This document shows, piece by piece, positions 48,093 to 60,775 of a stretch of DNA of 64,000 bases; within the stretch, counting starts at the first letter, position 1, and every line of letters begins with the position of its first letter. The position numbers and the translations under genes are program-made. The notes under the pieces were generated by a model, which saw only the letters and a list, made by a program, of their open reading frames with translations, ran no database searches and was not told where the DNA came from. Where the stretch lies: positions 576,506 through 640,505 of the forward strand of contig CAJJDP010000008.1 in NCBI GenBank assembly GCA_905182995.1. The letters run 5' to 3'. The DNA is from Paramecium octaurelia (lineage: Eukaryota > Ciliophora > Oligohymenophorea > Peniculida > Parameciidae).

Positions 48093-49697
48093 ATGCAAGC
48101 ATATAGGAATTATTGTATTAGATACTATGAGAATTGCAACTTAATGCTTTATATTTTAATTACTACTCCTTAAAGAGTAGAATTAATTAATACTCAATAT
48201 GAATCAACATTAAACGGCTTCATCGTCGTAGAATACACAAGTACATAAGGTTAAATTGGACTAGTAAGATCTATTAAGAAGAGAATGATGAATTTCTTTA
48301 TAAGTTTATTTCTGAAATTTTTAATGTTTATTTCATTTGATGAAATAATTATAGTAATTATAATCATAAGAGGAGAAGACATGCAAAAGGTTTTTGGTGG
48401 CCAAAAGTGTTTCTTAAGAACATAGAATTAAAAGCAATGACAGTGGACCTTATAACATCTTTATGCCAACCTATGATGAGTATCTGTTATAAAATGGGCC
48501 AAAATTTACAGAAAATGGGGACTTGGTTTAACATTCAATTGTTGGTAAGAGTGAGTGGTTTAATAAACAAAAACTTGGGAAAAGACTTCAATTTGATGAT
48601 TTGGCCTCTAAGCAATTACCATTTCATAAAGGAATAATCAGGTAGGATACAGCAGATAAAGGATCTGCACCAAAGAGTGAGTAAAAAAGCACAAAATTTG
48701 GGAGTAGTGCTAAGTTAAAGAAAAATCACAATAACAATTTAACAACAAAAAATCAACTAATTGAAGAATTGAATAAAATTATGCAGAGAATAAAAACCAA
48801 TACAGATGTAGAAAAAGGGAAAGTAGAGTAGGTATGACGTTGATTTAATTAAGTTGGAACCATAATTGAAAAGGGTGTTGACAAAAGAAACTAGAGTTTT
48901 AAGTAAACATGAGGAGACTGAGAAATACTGGAACTACTTTACTGAAAGGCAGGCTTGTTTATTAAATAGGGATAGGATTAGTTCTCAATTGTTACAGGCA
49001 GAAAAATACAAATTAAAAAATGATACTGCATAAGTATTTAATGTACTCAATACTGATTACGAAAGAATTGGAGTCAATAATTGGTAAAAAACGTTGAGGA
49101 AATTTGAAAATTCTAAATCCAAGAAAATCAAAGTAAGAGGAAAAGAAATGATTATTGAAAAGGAATAAAAAGAAGATTTTATAGTTGTATAAACGCTTCA
49201 ATAATTAGGGTTCTGATTTGCCTAGAGCTTTTAGTGAACAGTCCTTGGTGGGTAGTCGTTTAGAATATATATAAAAGCCAGAGGTTAAAGTTATAAATGA
49301 ACCATTGGCTTTTAAGAGCTTCAAAAGCAATAAATACTTGCTACAAAGATTGGATGAAACTCAAGATTATTTTTAAAATTCATATATGATATCTCCAGAT
49401 AAAAGAAATGATTTCGATAAACTAATTATTTTAGGCAAGAGTTAATTTGAAATTGAAAAAGAAATGCTCTTAAATGATGGTGGAGACAGTACAGGTGTGT
49501 ATCGTAAAGACATAGATAAACCTCCAGATGAATATACAAAAGAGTAAATTTATGAACAACAATATGCAAATAAAGTTAAGTTAATTCTACCATAATTAGG
49601 AAAGTGGAAATCTAAAAAGTTAGGCCCATTAACAAATTAGAGTGAGAAATCTGAATTGAGTGATGAGTGGGTTGCTGATGACATCCTTAAAATCTGA
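48093..49697 (+). CDS. Unrecognised protein with C-terminal helical region
   Basis: Predicted 504 residues from five exons (48093..48263, 48284..48325, 48355..48807, 48827..49186, 49209..49697); every exon is a whole number of codons and introns are 19 to 29 nt. No known domain. Distinctive segments: NDSGPYNIFMPTYDEYLL in the middle and a helical, charged part (EKYWNYFTERQACLLNRDR), ending with SDEWVADDILKI. The 5' end is uncertain: protein-like sequence continues upstream of the chosen Met in another frame, so an additional exon may exist. Splices rest on frame continuity only. Confidence 0.5.
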
Positions 49698-49736
49698 TAA
49701 TTTATATATATATATATAGATATATTATTAATAAAT

Positions 49737-51625
49737 TCATCCAAATTAAATTGCAATACTACCAGGCATAGATCTGTGGATCATCACTTCATTTTCTTCG
49801 ATCATCAAACTCTTAAATTCTTATCCAAAGTAAGCATCCTTATTTTCATTAGTAAAACAAGCTTTTTATCCTTCAAGTTTTGGTTCTTTAAATAAGCATA
49901 TTCTCAATTAAGCAGAATTTGGGTATCTAATGTCTAATAAAGCAATCTATTAAATTATATTTATATATGATTACTTCACACTTTCCCATCGATCCCAACA
50001 ACTCAAACTATGCATTCATAAAATCCATTTGGTTGCAGATTACTGATGTGAAATAAAACACTTCTCCTTCACAAGCATTCCATAATAATACTACCACACA
50101 TTTGGAAGTATCAGTTAAATAAATAGGATATTCAGCTGATGCGGACATTCCTTAATTTATTAAACATATCTCTGGTTTGTCTAAGAATAAATAATCATTA
50201 TGAAATGAGGCAATAACTATATCTTAATTTTTATCTCTTTTGAATTTACTAACTCCCAATATTACTGTCTTGTCACTGTGAAATTTCACTGAATTAGCTT
50301 AAACATCAGGTAAATCCATTCCAATTTTTTAAATTGGATTTTTATTCCCACAGATTTATGTGCTTGCACCACTCCAATCACAATCCTTAAGGAAATTCAA
50401 ACAAACTTTCCTTTATTCAACCCATTAACCTATTTCCCTTTTATTTGTTTCGCATTTTCCATTCCTTTATCCCTATAATTACAATAAATTGCAATAATCT
50501 GTTAAGGCCTTTCTATATTAATTAATTTGAATTATTACTTTAAATTTTATCCGATTTTTTAATATTCCTTGACTGATGATAATTATCCTTTTCCTTCCAA
50601 TACTAATTCGCTTAAACTTTTTAATGTATATCTTATAGGAGTTGGTTCCAATTCAGTTTCTCTTAGCCAATCTTTAGGTGTATTTTCTGTACTCTAAGGC
50701 CCAATTTCAATAGTGAAACTTTGAGTGCTTAGTTTAGATACATCACTATATGCCTTGGCTTCTTGTTCCTTTGGTAATATCTATTACCCTATCACACCTT
50801 TAAGAAGGGCAGATGTAATTGTAGCTGCCTATTTTAGATCGATTTCTTTAAACTTCTTTTAATCGAAATCATCAACGATGCCAGGTGGTAAAGTGTATAC
50901 ATAACCTACTTTAGATCCAAGTATTATATCAGTTGCATAATGTGTTCCAAAATTACTTAGAAATTCCAAATATTAAGGTGCTGAATATTCTACAGGTAGA
51001 GCAGATAATTGGTCGATAAAACTTTGATGAAATTCTGCTAATTCAGGAACTTGAGTAATTTGAGCTATTTAACATGAAGCCATAGAAATCACAAAGGTGG
51101 CAGATGTTTACTCTATTTTTTATTGCATGTGGTTGAATTCAGAGGAAGCTGTAAATGCCCATGGAGTAATATCAATATTAGACACTAAATTGACTCTATA
51201 TTGTTAGAGATAACATACCCAACAAAAGAACTCATGTAGTTTTGAATTTGCTCTGTATTTTTGATCACAAATGACTCAAAGTTGTACTTGCATCCTTTCT
51301 TTGTTATGACATTTAAATTGTCTGGAATTTTATGTCTTCCATCTGAGGTTACTTACTTTTTGCTATATGAAGTCAGAAAGATGTTTCTCCCTGTGAATCC
51401 AGGATCTGAAGTTTCCCTCCAGGTTATTGGATTGCCCAAGAATAAATTATACCCACTAAAAATGAAATCGATATTCGCAATGGCCTTAGGATCTGCGGCT
51501 TAAAAATTACCTCCATCATGTATTTCTTGCATCAATAAATGCTATAGATTCTTCTACTATTTCTCGTTTATTTCTAAGAATCCGCTTGCTATAACAATAA
51601 CAATGAGAAGTAATGCAGTTCTCAT
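49737..51625 (-). CDS. Secreted MACPF-domain protein
   Basis: About 600 residues. It starts with a clear signal peptide (MRTALLLIVIVIASGF). The MACPF signature NFGTHYATDIILGSKVGY (Y/F-G-T-H-Y) lies mid-protein, preceded by PGFTGRNIFLTSY and a Cys-containing strand as in ciliate MACPF proteins. MACPF folds can insert into membranes, but many family members are not lytic; the role here is unknown. Introns of 23 nt near 51206..51228 and 28 nt near the 3' end were seen; others may exist in unsampled parts. The start lies 34 bp from the divergent RING-like gene. Confidence 0.75.
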
Positions 51626-51659
51626 AAATAAAAACGTATTATAAATTAATAATATAAAA

Positions 51660-52343
51660 ATGGACCAGATGGATAATTAGTTTTAGGAGAAATTCTAATA
51701 GTTGTTAAAACTCAAAGAAATCTATTCTACCAGAAATGTTTTACCTGAGAGGCTGCAACGATTGAAACTCGTAGATATCAATTTCTAACTCAAATACATT
51801 CGATAAAAACAATAAAATAGATTTAACCTCATTCTTAACAATTCAATTGCTTCTCAAAATATATCAAAAAAACAAGCAACCGAAAGAAGCTTCTCCAATT
51901 AATTGAGTCATCTGAATATTGCTGATTAATAAAATATTTGTTTAAGTTGCGATAAATATATTTTCGAAAAGAAAGTAAATTTACTTTGCCAAAACAAATT
52001 TAGTCACAACTACCATTCAAATTGCTTAGCTAATATTATGAAACAGCAGCTGGCTAATCAGTGTACAAGTTTCTAATGCTTATGTAAAAGTTAAATAAAT
52101 AATGGATAAATCACAAGATAAAAAATATTAGAATTAGAAGTTTACATAAATAGATTAATGATTAATTAGTTAAATTATTTAAAAACTCATTACTAGTTTA
52201 TCAAATAATGTGCAAATAAAGACTGCGATTTTTTTTGGATCTATAAATAACAGCAAAGGTAAATCAGATCACGTTCTAACTCCCCTGTTAAATCTTACAA
52301 AATTACATATGCTAACTATTGTCCAGATTGTAGATTTTTGTGA
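51660..52343 (+). CDS. RING/IBR-like zinc-finger protein
   Basis: 227 residues in one exon. After a basic helical N-terminus, Cys and His are spaced as in a RING-type finger: CLSCDKYIFEKKVNLLC, HNYHSNCLANIM, then CTSFQCLCKS, followed by a second cluster CANKDCDFFW and CPDCRFL that resembles an IBR-like element. RING fingers usually recruit E2 enzymes; a UBC-fold gene lies at 59104 but nothing links them. The Cys spacing is atypical, so E3 activity is uncertain. Confidence 0.55.
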
Positions 52344-52379
52344 TTTGAAGTAATTAATATATTATTATAAATTATTTAT

Positions 52380-54625
52380 TCAACAAACATATTTTGGAAG
52401 TTATTAATTCCAGTTCCATGGATTTTAATTACATCTATTTTTAATATAAGGGTTGGCTCCATTTTGTAATAGTATATCGGCTACATGATAATATCCTAAA
52501 GCAACTGCATAATGAAGAGCAGTGTTTCCATCTAACTAATTTTTAACCAACTCTTTACATCTTTAATATTGACTAGCACATTTAAACTCATCATGTACTA
52601 CACTAGCTCTGCATTCCCAGATTGCGCTGCCAACATAATAAATGGTTTTCCTGCTATATTTCTTTAGTTTAAAGAAAAATTCGGATGCTATCTCAAGAAT
52701 TCTTTCAACTCATCAACCAGATTATGTTCAATCATCATTTAAACCAATTGTGTTTAAGAACTTTCCTTTTTAATGATTTGCTCAAATAACATCAAATTCT
52801 ATAATCTCAATTATTATTTATATTTAATAGTCTAAATTATATGTAAATTTACTTTCATATTAAAATCTTTTGTTATACTATCCATTTATAAACTTTTATT
52901 AATATCTTATACTTCTTCAAAAATTTGATCTGATTTCAAATTATGCATTGATTTACTCATTCTTCTTTGGATACTTTTGTCAGGAACTTTTAAAACTACA
53001 TTATTTGAATTTGATATAAGAAAGATATTAGAAAATTATTAAGGTTCTTGATTTTCAAATATATTTGATCTTCTTCCCTAAATTTTTGCTTCTCTTGTTT
53101 TTCTTCGCAAATTCATTAGCATGGCTTTCTTGTCCAGATTTGGAGGAATCAATTATTATTGCTATTCAAAATAATTGTTATCTTCAATATCAGTTAACTG
53201 GTCTAAATTGATAAAACCTCCAATTAGAATATCTGAGTAGTATTTATAGAAATGGGCAGACACAAATCTTTTCACTTAGGAGTTTTCTGAATGAGTCTAT
53301 GGTATAGATTCTTCAATGTTGTTTTTATAAATCAATTAATCTAAATCAGTATAGTCAACCGATAAGAGAGCATTTTTTGTTTAGTTATCCAAAATAGATA
53401 TTATATGATCAATGTGATAGCTAGTTGAATAACTCGATATTTAAGTTGTGAAATAAGCTACTTATTTTACTTTTGGCTCATCTTACTCTGATTCTGAAAG
53501 ATTATTTATTTCATCTAGCTAAATTTCGCTTAAAATATCTATCCTATTCTAAAAAATATAAACTATATACATCCCAAATGATTTTATATCCTATATGTAT
53601 CTAAATTTCTGATCAAATATTTCGGTTTGAACACACTTCAGTTTGTGATTCTTTATATACATTTTTCTCGACTCATGAATGAATTTGTTTTTCTGCTTAG
53701 CCTTTTCAGTTTATTGTTTTATCCACTCAAGGGTTTCGAGTATATACTAATAAATTATATGCTTATTTAATAATTTTTCAATATATTAATTAAAATAGAG
53801 CTTAAATTATTAAGAAGATTTCTGATATTATTATTAATCTTAGAATTATGTTGAAGAGAAATTTTCTTTCCATATTTAAGAAAATTTTCTTAATAGCTAC
53901 TTTGATTCTGATTTTTCGTTTTGATAATCTTTTATATTCTTTAATACTCTGGAGAGATATATTTATTATTTTTAATTACTTTATTATTTATTTCTTATTT
54001 TAACTTTTGACATTTTTTAATAAGTTGAATAATTAGTATTCATAAAAATAGATTTTCTGAAATTACAACCTTGTTTAAAAAGAATGGGAGTATTATCTAC
54101 CATTTCTTATTCAATTTGATTCAACTTTGTTAATTCCCCCATTATTGAATTGATCCTAATCTTTGATCTGTATTAAAAAGGACTCAATCCTTAAACATCA
54201 TTTACTAATTCATTTTTAAATGGCTAAGGATTTTAAGTTGTAAGTTAATAAAGCGATACAACTCTACTTGTTTTTGGTAAACGATTAGTGATAAGTTCTG
54301 TAGAAAGTATGCTAGCAGATTATTGCCTTTCAGTATTAATCCCATATGATTGCTACTCAATATTTTAAGATAATTATCCCTTTGTGTGAGTTGGAATTGT
54401 TGATAGACTTCTGTAATCAGCAGTTGTTTAAGCTCTTGATTCGGAATAAGTTTATTAATTCTGTATTTTTTAGATGTCTACCTTTTTGTAATTAAGTAAT
54501 TTGATTGACCTATCACTGTTGCTTGAAACTAATTTTCTAGTGATGTAGAATGTTGATTTTGGAGAAGCATATGTTTGAACAACATCTTATTTTGGAGATT
54601 TTAATTTCCCATGGTGTTTAATCAT
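52380..54625 (-). CDS. Ankyrin-repeat protein with long N-terminal region
   Basis: About 740 residues, one long frame from ATG at 54625 with a 23-nt intron near the end (52536..52558). The first 550 residues are polar and helical, without recognised domain. The C-terminal ankyrin repeats are clear: MMIEHNLVDELKEFLRQHP, GKPFIMLAAQSGNAELVQYM and LDGNTALHYAVALGYYHVAD with LLQNGANPY. Ankyrin repeats mediate protein contacts. The frame continues through what looked like a separate start at 52885, so the two parts belong to one gene. Confidence 0.75.
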
Positions 54626-54911
54626 CTTTAATAATAAACCCTAATACTTATATATATATTAAACTTTTTTTGATTAAGAATGATAAAATGGAAAAGTCTA
54701 ATTTATCCTCTAAAGTTACTGTCTAAAATGTGATGAGAACTTCGATTGAGATAATAATGTGGGTTCTATATTTATGACATAGAATTCAATTATTTATTAT
54801 GTGTACATTCAAATTACTATGATTGAAAAACAAAGTAAATATGTAATTAAAAACATAGAAGAAACTTAAGTAAAAATGTAATAAGATATTGTAATATTCT
54901 TGTTAAAATAT

Positions 54912-56918
54912 CATTGATCTTCCAAGAACTTCTCTAATTTTGGTGGGCAGCACAAAGCAACTCCTTTTCCATTTTGTTTCTCCATTTCCTCATCCATTAC
55001 AAAGACAATCAATATTGCATCACAAGCGACTCCATAGATTGACATGAATAATGACCCAACAACCAAACCTATGGCACCACATAAGAGTGCAGGTGCTTCT
55101 GGATAAGTAACATTATATTTGAACTTTTCAGTTCTTGTTATAATAAAATAGCAAAATAGGGCAGTTAGCAAGGCAATAAAACCTCTTCCTAAAGCAATGA
55201 ATATTTCTCCAAATCCTCCAACTGTTGCAAATCTAAGGGGATTTCTTGCAATCAAGAAAACTGCTTCTTTGGCTGAATGGAAGAAACCTTTGCCTGTCAT
55301 GTTACTAACTACATAGGCATTCTTGTTAATATATTGAACACATTTCTCAAAGCACCACATACAACACATCAAGCATTTAAATAAGTATTCAAAGAACTTG
55401 TTTTTCTTAATTAATTCTTCCTATTATTTATAAAGGACGGCTAACCAAATTCTAATGAATTCAATTATAGCTAAAATTAATGATCCAAAGGCAACTGTTC
55501 CTAAATGATATCTAAAGAATCTCCCAATAGCAGTTGGTAAAGGAATAGGGCCGCCTTCTTATGCTCTTGGTCCTTATTAGAAATACCAAATGCAGACAGA
55601 TCCAGCAATTATAAATTCAACTGATGCTATGATAAAGGAAGAATTCCATAGTAAACCAAATAGGTGCAAGTTGGCAAATATTTTTTGATTTTAAGTAAAT
55701 GTAAACTATCCAAAAGGTAATTATTTAGGCTTATTTGTAACTTCTCCAGAACTATATAAGTACAAAGCAACGACAAACCAATAGATGAAGTAGAGAAGCA
55801 TAATGAAAAATGTTACAAATGGAAGAACAACAACTGAAAAATTGGCTTGGACGTAGTCGCATGCTGTCTATAAATTATTATGCTAATTAATACTTCAAGT
55901 ATGGCAATCGCAAGCCGAATTCTCGAATACATACAGCAAACAGCTAGTAATATCAATCCTGCTAAGGAAAATAATGTAATTCCGATATATAGATAGTTTT
56001 TAGGATTAACGTTATTTGCTTAAGCTTATTCTTGCAAAGTTTGGGCATCAATTTCAGCTTAAGCTGAAGCTGGTAATTTTGAAGGATCAGTCAATGCATA
56101 GTAGTACCCAGTAGTGTAGACTCCTCCAGCTATTAATACGCTGAACAGCAAAAAGAGCAGTGTCCAAATAACACATCCAGCTAGAGTTTCAATAAGGAAC
56201 AAAAATATAAATCCAAGTACTAAAGATATACCGATGGAACCAAAGATAAGCCACTTGGTTGTGATCATATCATTGGATACTTTTTCCATAGTTTCAACGT
56301 CAATTTTATCTTTTACGGTTTCATAATATTATTTGGTTGTTGGTAAGCATACAGTTTTCATAACTTAAATAAATTTATTTACGTACATAATTCAGTATTG
56401 TAAATTACGACAACCTCTTCTGGATTAGTACTCAACATATTTTATTTACAACTCTTAACAATTGAATTTGGTTAACACTTTAATTCGCTTGGTAATTTTG
56501 AGTTTGTCTTAGTTTCTTCCAGATGAGATATTTTATTATGTCTGGCTGTCGGGGCAGGCTCACTCTGCTCTTCTACAGACTGGATTATAATAATTACAGG
56601 GACATTCAGATACACAGGTTGTCACATAAAGATACTTTGGATTCGTCGGGTTAGCAAAATATATATAGGGATAATCAGCTACATCTTCATCAACTCCGCA
56701 CGCCCGATCTTAATATTAATTGAAGTTTTACGATCAGGATCATACGGTTAGGCGATTCTATGAGGATCCCCGTTTTTGAAGGCATAACCACTTATGTAGA
56801 ACATGCCAAAAGTGAAGACAATAAAAAGCAACAAACAAAAAATATCAGTGCATTCTCTTTCTACGACTGGACCATTCCTTAATTTTGGATCTGTTCCTTC
56901 ACCTTTCTCACTAGACAT
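54912..56918 (-). CDS. CTL/SLC44 choline-transporter-like protein
   Basis: About 590 residues in several exons; introns include 23-, 25- and 23-nt elements in the 5' half. The N-terminus gives FCLLLFIVFTFGMFYISGYA (first membrane helix) then PYDPD-RACGVDED and YPYIYFANP, the extracellular CTL pattern. Helices continue through KWLIFGSIGISLVLGFIFLF and the C-terminal CTL signature: CMWCFEKCVQYINKNAY, SAKEAVFLIARNPLR, LCGAIGLVVGSLFMSIYGVA and DEEM. Family members transport choline or act in membrane trafficking. Divergent from the next gene with only 41 bp between starts. Confidence 0.88.
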
Positions 56919-56959
56919 TAAATCTTTATTTGCAAATAAAAAAATATATAAATATAAAA

Positions 56960-58158
56960 ATGCTATTTATTTAAGAAGAGGAGGAAGGGTTTGTAGATGA
57001 TATTAACGAGCAAAGTCAGATTCATTAATAGTTTTGGGTCACTACCAATGCAATTAATATTCAAGGAGTATAAAATTAAAACCCACTTACTATTGATCTT
57101 CCTGATCAAAATTCTTAAAGGAAAAAGAGACTTAAAGAGTTTTCCAACTCGCTAATCAAAGAAAATCCAAAATATATTGCTGATAATTTATATGCAATTT
57201 AAATAGTCCAAGTCTTAACTAATGCTGGACTATGCAAAATCTCAAATTTTGTGAATGGTCATTACTAGGCTTAGTTAGAATAAATTATCAAATATGATAA
57301 ACACATTTAAGATTCAAGATAGGATTCATCACTTCACAAACAAATCTTTTTTATCAATGTAAACCCTGTGCAGATCAGTTTCTAAGATGGATGCTTAGTG
57401 TTTAAATAAAGTATTTTTTCATTTTATTTCTAGATCCTCCCACACTGGAGATTAATCCAAGCCTCAAAAAAAAATATCAATATCTATTTGAGGTCATCAA
57501 TCTGACTATGAGACTCTTGGACACTTATTTCAAGAAGGATTTTCAAAGCATAATTGATCATTACATTAATATGAAGGAAAACAAATATTCTAATAATAGA
57601 ATTATAGATTTCTTACAGAACGAAATTGAAAAAAATGCTGAAAATTATACTTATGTCTCCAAATGGTTAGAAATAAAATCCAAAATTAAGCCTGTTTTAG
57701 TTATCTATAAATAAATCAAAATTTTAGAAAAAAAAGATGAACTTTGCGGTAGAAAATCATTAAAGGTTCTATCCAAACACATTAAAAAAATTGATAAGTT
57801 GTAGAAACGCTTATATTAGGAATAGATACTTTCTCCTCTTGAATTTTTATTGACAAATCTATTCGATATTTTTGATTCAATTCTTAAATTCTATGAAGAA
57901 AATTATGAAAAAGATGTCTAATTTAAACCATAAGTAGTGTCTAAAAAAAATGAGAAACATAAACAAAAACAACTAAAACCGCAAATCCAAGAAGCTTCTG
58001 TACAAGAGTGCGAATAGGAATAATTTCAGTATTATTTTTAGAAAAAATAAATTAAATAAAACGAACACATTGTTGAATAATTTGATTGTCAATTGGATGT
58101 CTTAAGTGGCCAATCTTAATCCCCTAGAAAAAAAGTTAAAGATCAAAAATCGGAATGA
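56960..58158 (+). CDS. Unrecognised charged helical protein
   Basis: About 390 residues; one 23-nt intron (57411..57433, GTA...TAG). Helical repeats such as YLFEVINLTMRLLDTYF, ISNFVNGHYQAQLEQIIKYD and PLEFLLTNLFDIFDSIL, with a Lys/Gln-rich tail ending RKKVKDQKSE. No domain recognised. 41 bp from the divergent CTL gene. Confidence 0.6.
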
Positions 58159-58205
58159 CTATTTTATATAAAATATATAAACATTAAATCTATATATTAT
58201 TTATA

Positions 58206-58842
58206 ATGCTAGATTCCGTATTAACCAGGCATTTTAAATTTAATGATCATAAATACGATACGAAAAAGCAAACCATGTACTTTACAAAAAGAAGAAATTC
58301 CCATAACAATTCATTTGATTTATAATCTAGTAGAGATTAATCTTATGGATACTTCAATCAACAACTAAAATATGTACATTATATAGTATGCCAAGTGCGC
58401 AGTTGATTATTATGATGTTGCGATGCCCAAATACTCTTAGAAAGGTTATTCGACTCCTGTAAGAAAACTTAAGCAATCTCCTAAAAGGATTAATTCATAT
58501 CATTTCCATTCACATCCAAAACCTACTTGTTAAATTCTTAAATTTGAAGGATATATTTCCAGAGAATCTCCTTTCAGAAACTGGATAGGAAACATGAAGG
58601 AGTAGTCAGCATCCAGAGTATCTCAAATTTAACGAATTCATGTAAATGTCATATACATAATACAGAATTAAGTAAAAATTATAGAAAAAAATCAAAAAAG
58701 TGAATCATATCAACTTCAAGAATATTTGAATGCAGTTAACGATAGGATTTAATGGAACTCACTTCCTAAGGTCTTCAATTATCAAAGATGTTAAACCCCA
58801 GACATTCTAAAAGGAGCAAGAGAAAGAGTAAAAAGGTTTTGA
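58206..58842 (+). CDS. Unrecognised basic protein
   Basis: About 195 residues; a 22-nt intron (GTA...AAG) near 58373 and probably a 24-nt intron (GTA...CAG) near 58643 are inferred from frame. Basic, with short segments GYSTPVRKLKQSPKRINSY, KFEGYISRESPFRNWIGN and YQLQEYLNAVNDRIQW. No domain recognised. Confidence 0.5.
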
Positions 58843-59103
58843 TAATAGGATCATTTGATTTGTTTATAAATTTCATTTTCATAATTGATAAATCATTAAC
58901 AGGCTTAAAATATGATTTCTTAAAAATTCTCTTTGAAATTAAAATTTTATAAGTCCTATAAAAACTTATTATATTAATTAATTTATTTGAATTTTTTATC
59001 AATTTATTCTAATCTCTTATATAAGAATTAGTTTAATTTTCTATTACTTTTATAATAATGTGGATATCAATTATAATTAAAGATTTTCTATAAAATTTAT
59101 TAA

Positions 59104-59835
59104 ATGATGGATATCCGAATGCAAGCTTAAATTCAATAAGGTAAGGGTTTATGAATATTATTATTTAGCTAATAAGGATCTATAAAAAAAAAAGTAAGAT
59201 TAGAATAAAAATAAGAAGTTTCATTTAGGTGTTGAAATCAGTCTTGAGGTAATATTGATTAATCATTCCAGAGATAGATATATTTTTGTAAAATTTTTGA
59301 TAAAGTTCAAATTGATATAGAATAAAACTGTCTTTAATATCGTGTACAACATTTTATTACAGATTGTGAAGTCATATACTAGATTTGGGAATTTGAATTT
59401 GAGGGTAAAAATAATTTTGAAGGGAGATGCATAAAAGGTATTGATAGTATTTGAGAATAAAGGTGTTTTAAAGTTTCCACCAGATTATCCAAAGGGTGCT
59501 CCAAGTTTCTATTTGGATCCAGTAATTACTGACAAAGGAGCTGAAGTACTAGCACATTAATGCATCTATGGAGGTATGATAACAGTAAATTTCTCTAAGA
59601 TCATTAGTTGTGTGTACATTTATTTATATTTTGGGATATGCAAAATAACAGAATTGATGAAGAACCTAGAATAGATGAAATTTAAATTTTATAAGCTGTT
59701 GAATACATTTTTAATAACCCAGATATAGCTGAAGGATGTCCAAATCCAATGTTTTAATCTGAAAGCCCTCAAAGAAAATAGGAAATCCAATAAAGGTAGG
59801 CTGAGTTCTTACCATTTTTCAACAAAGATATTTGA
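59104..59835 (+). CDS. UBC-fold (E2-like) protein
   Basis: About 195 residues in six short exons with introns of 28, 23, about 21, 25 and 26 nt; the last two end AAG. UBC order: GVEISLE, IWEFEFEGKNNFEG, then GVLKFPPDYPKGAPSFYLDP, equivalent to the E2 FPxxYPxxPP strand, followed by GAEVLAHQCIYGDHQLCVHLFIFW at the place of the E2 active-site loop, and NNPDIAEGCPNPMF resembling the E2 C-terminal helix region. A Cys occurs where ICLDIL is expected, but the usual HPN tripeptide is missing, so it may be a variant rather than active E2. Many junctions are guessed. Confidence 0.5.
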
Positions 59836-60335
59836 TTTGTTTATTAATCATTCTTATTTAATAATTATAAGTTTGAAAAATATTTATCCAAATTAACTAA
59901 TCATTACCTAAATTAGTTACATAATAATAATTGATATTATGGAAACAAACCCATAATTATTTCCTGAAATATCATATATGAGAATTTTGTAGAAATCGAA
60001 TTCATTTTGATCAATTATCTCAATTATGCTGATATTTTTATAATTTATAAGCTTAGTTTAAAATAATTTTCAGAATTTGCTTAAAAGAATCTAACTTACA
60101 TTTTTATTTATTGAATCACTACAAATTAATTGTTTTCCACAATCATTATGAGTATCTACCTTAATTACCTTTCAATAATACATTTAATGAAATCAGTTAA
60201 CATTTCATTGAATACAATATATTAAATTCTCACTTTAATTAGATTATAACCAACTACATCTGTGCTGAACAACTAGATTTATTTTTGAGTCATTTAAATA
60301 ATTATAATTATAAATTAATTAAGAAATAAAAAAAA
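59836..60335. other. Intergenic region including pol III terminator of tRNA-Tyr
   Basis: 500 bp. No protein-like frame. At its right edge a run of A (60323..60335), read as T on the minus strand, directly follows the tRNA-Tyr 3' end and would terminate pol III. Confidence 0.5.
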
Positions 60336-60423
60336 CTCCGAAAAGGCGGATTTGAACCACCGACCTGGGGATAACTGGATTAACACTACAGTCCCTCGCT
60401 CTACCAACTGAGCTATTTTCGGA
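60336..60423 (-). tRNA. tRNA-Tyr (GTA) with a short intron
   Basis: 88 nt before splicing. The acceptor stem pairs TCCGAAA with TTTCGGA; D-arm AGCTCAGTTGGTAGAGC; T-arm GGTGGTTCAAATCCGCC. Anticodon GTA (60387..60389 on the plus strand) lies in CTGTAG, one base before a 13-nt intron (60373..60385) that must be removed to make a 7-nt anticodon loop, exactly where eukaryotic tRNA-Tyr introns sit. Not a suppressor for TAA/TAG: the anticodon reads TAC/TAT. Confidence 0.93.
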
Positions 60424-60775
60424 TGCTAATTAATCTGATATTATCTAATTTATATATGACTGGAAAATGGATTATTTTCTAATATCATACTAAATGCATT
60501 CATATTACAATTACTTACAATGAATATTATATTAATTATAATAGCATTCATCTAACAAGTCAAAAAATAGAAAGGCCCTTCCAATAATGATACTCAAATC
60601 CTTTTATTTAGTGTAATATATTCCTATTGTTTTAATAATTATTATCATATATTGGTTTCTTATTAAAAACAACAATTTAGTGATTCTAATAATAACCACT
60701 CAATAATTCATTGTTAAAATGAAAGAGCACAATCTCTCAATATTAAGAATATACCATGCACCTTTAAATATCATT
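60424..60775. other. Intergenic region between tRNA-Tyr and SNU13
   Basis: 352 bp, A+T rich, with no recognised gene or structured RNA. It contains the tRNA 5' flank and the SNU13 3' UTR. Confidence 0.45.

Noticed and set aside
52380-52885. Ankyrin part as a stand-alone gene from Met at 52885
   Set aside because: The frame is continuous upstream to the ATG at 54625.
60336-60423. Suppressor tRNA for reassigned TAA/TAG codons
   Set aside because: The anticodon is GTA (Tyr); reading TAA/TAG as Gln would need TTA or CTA.
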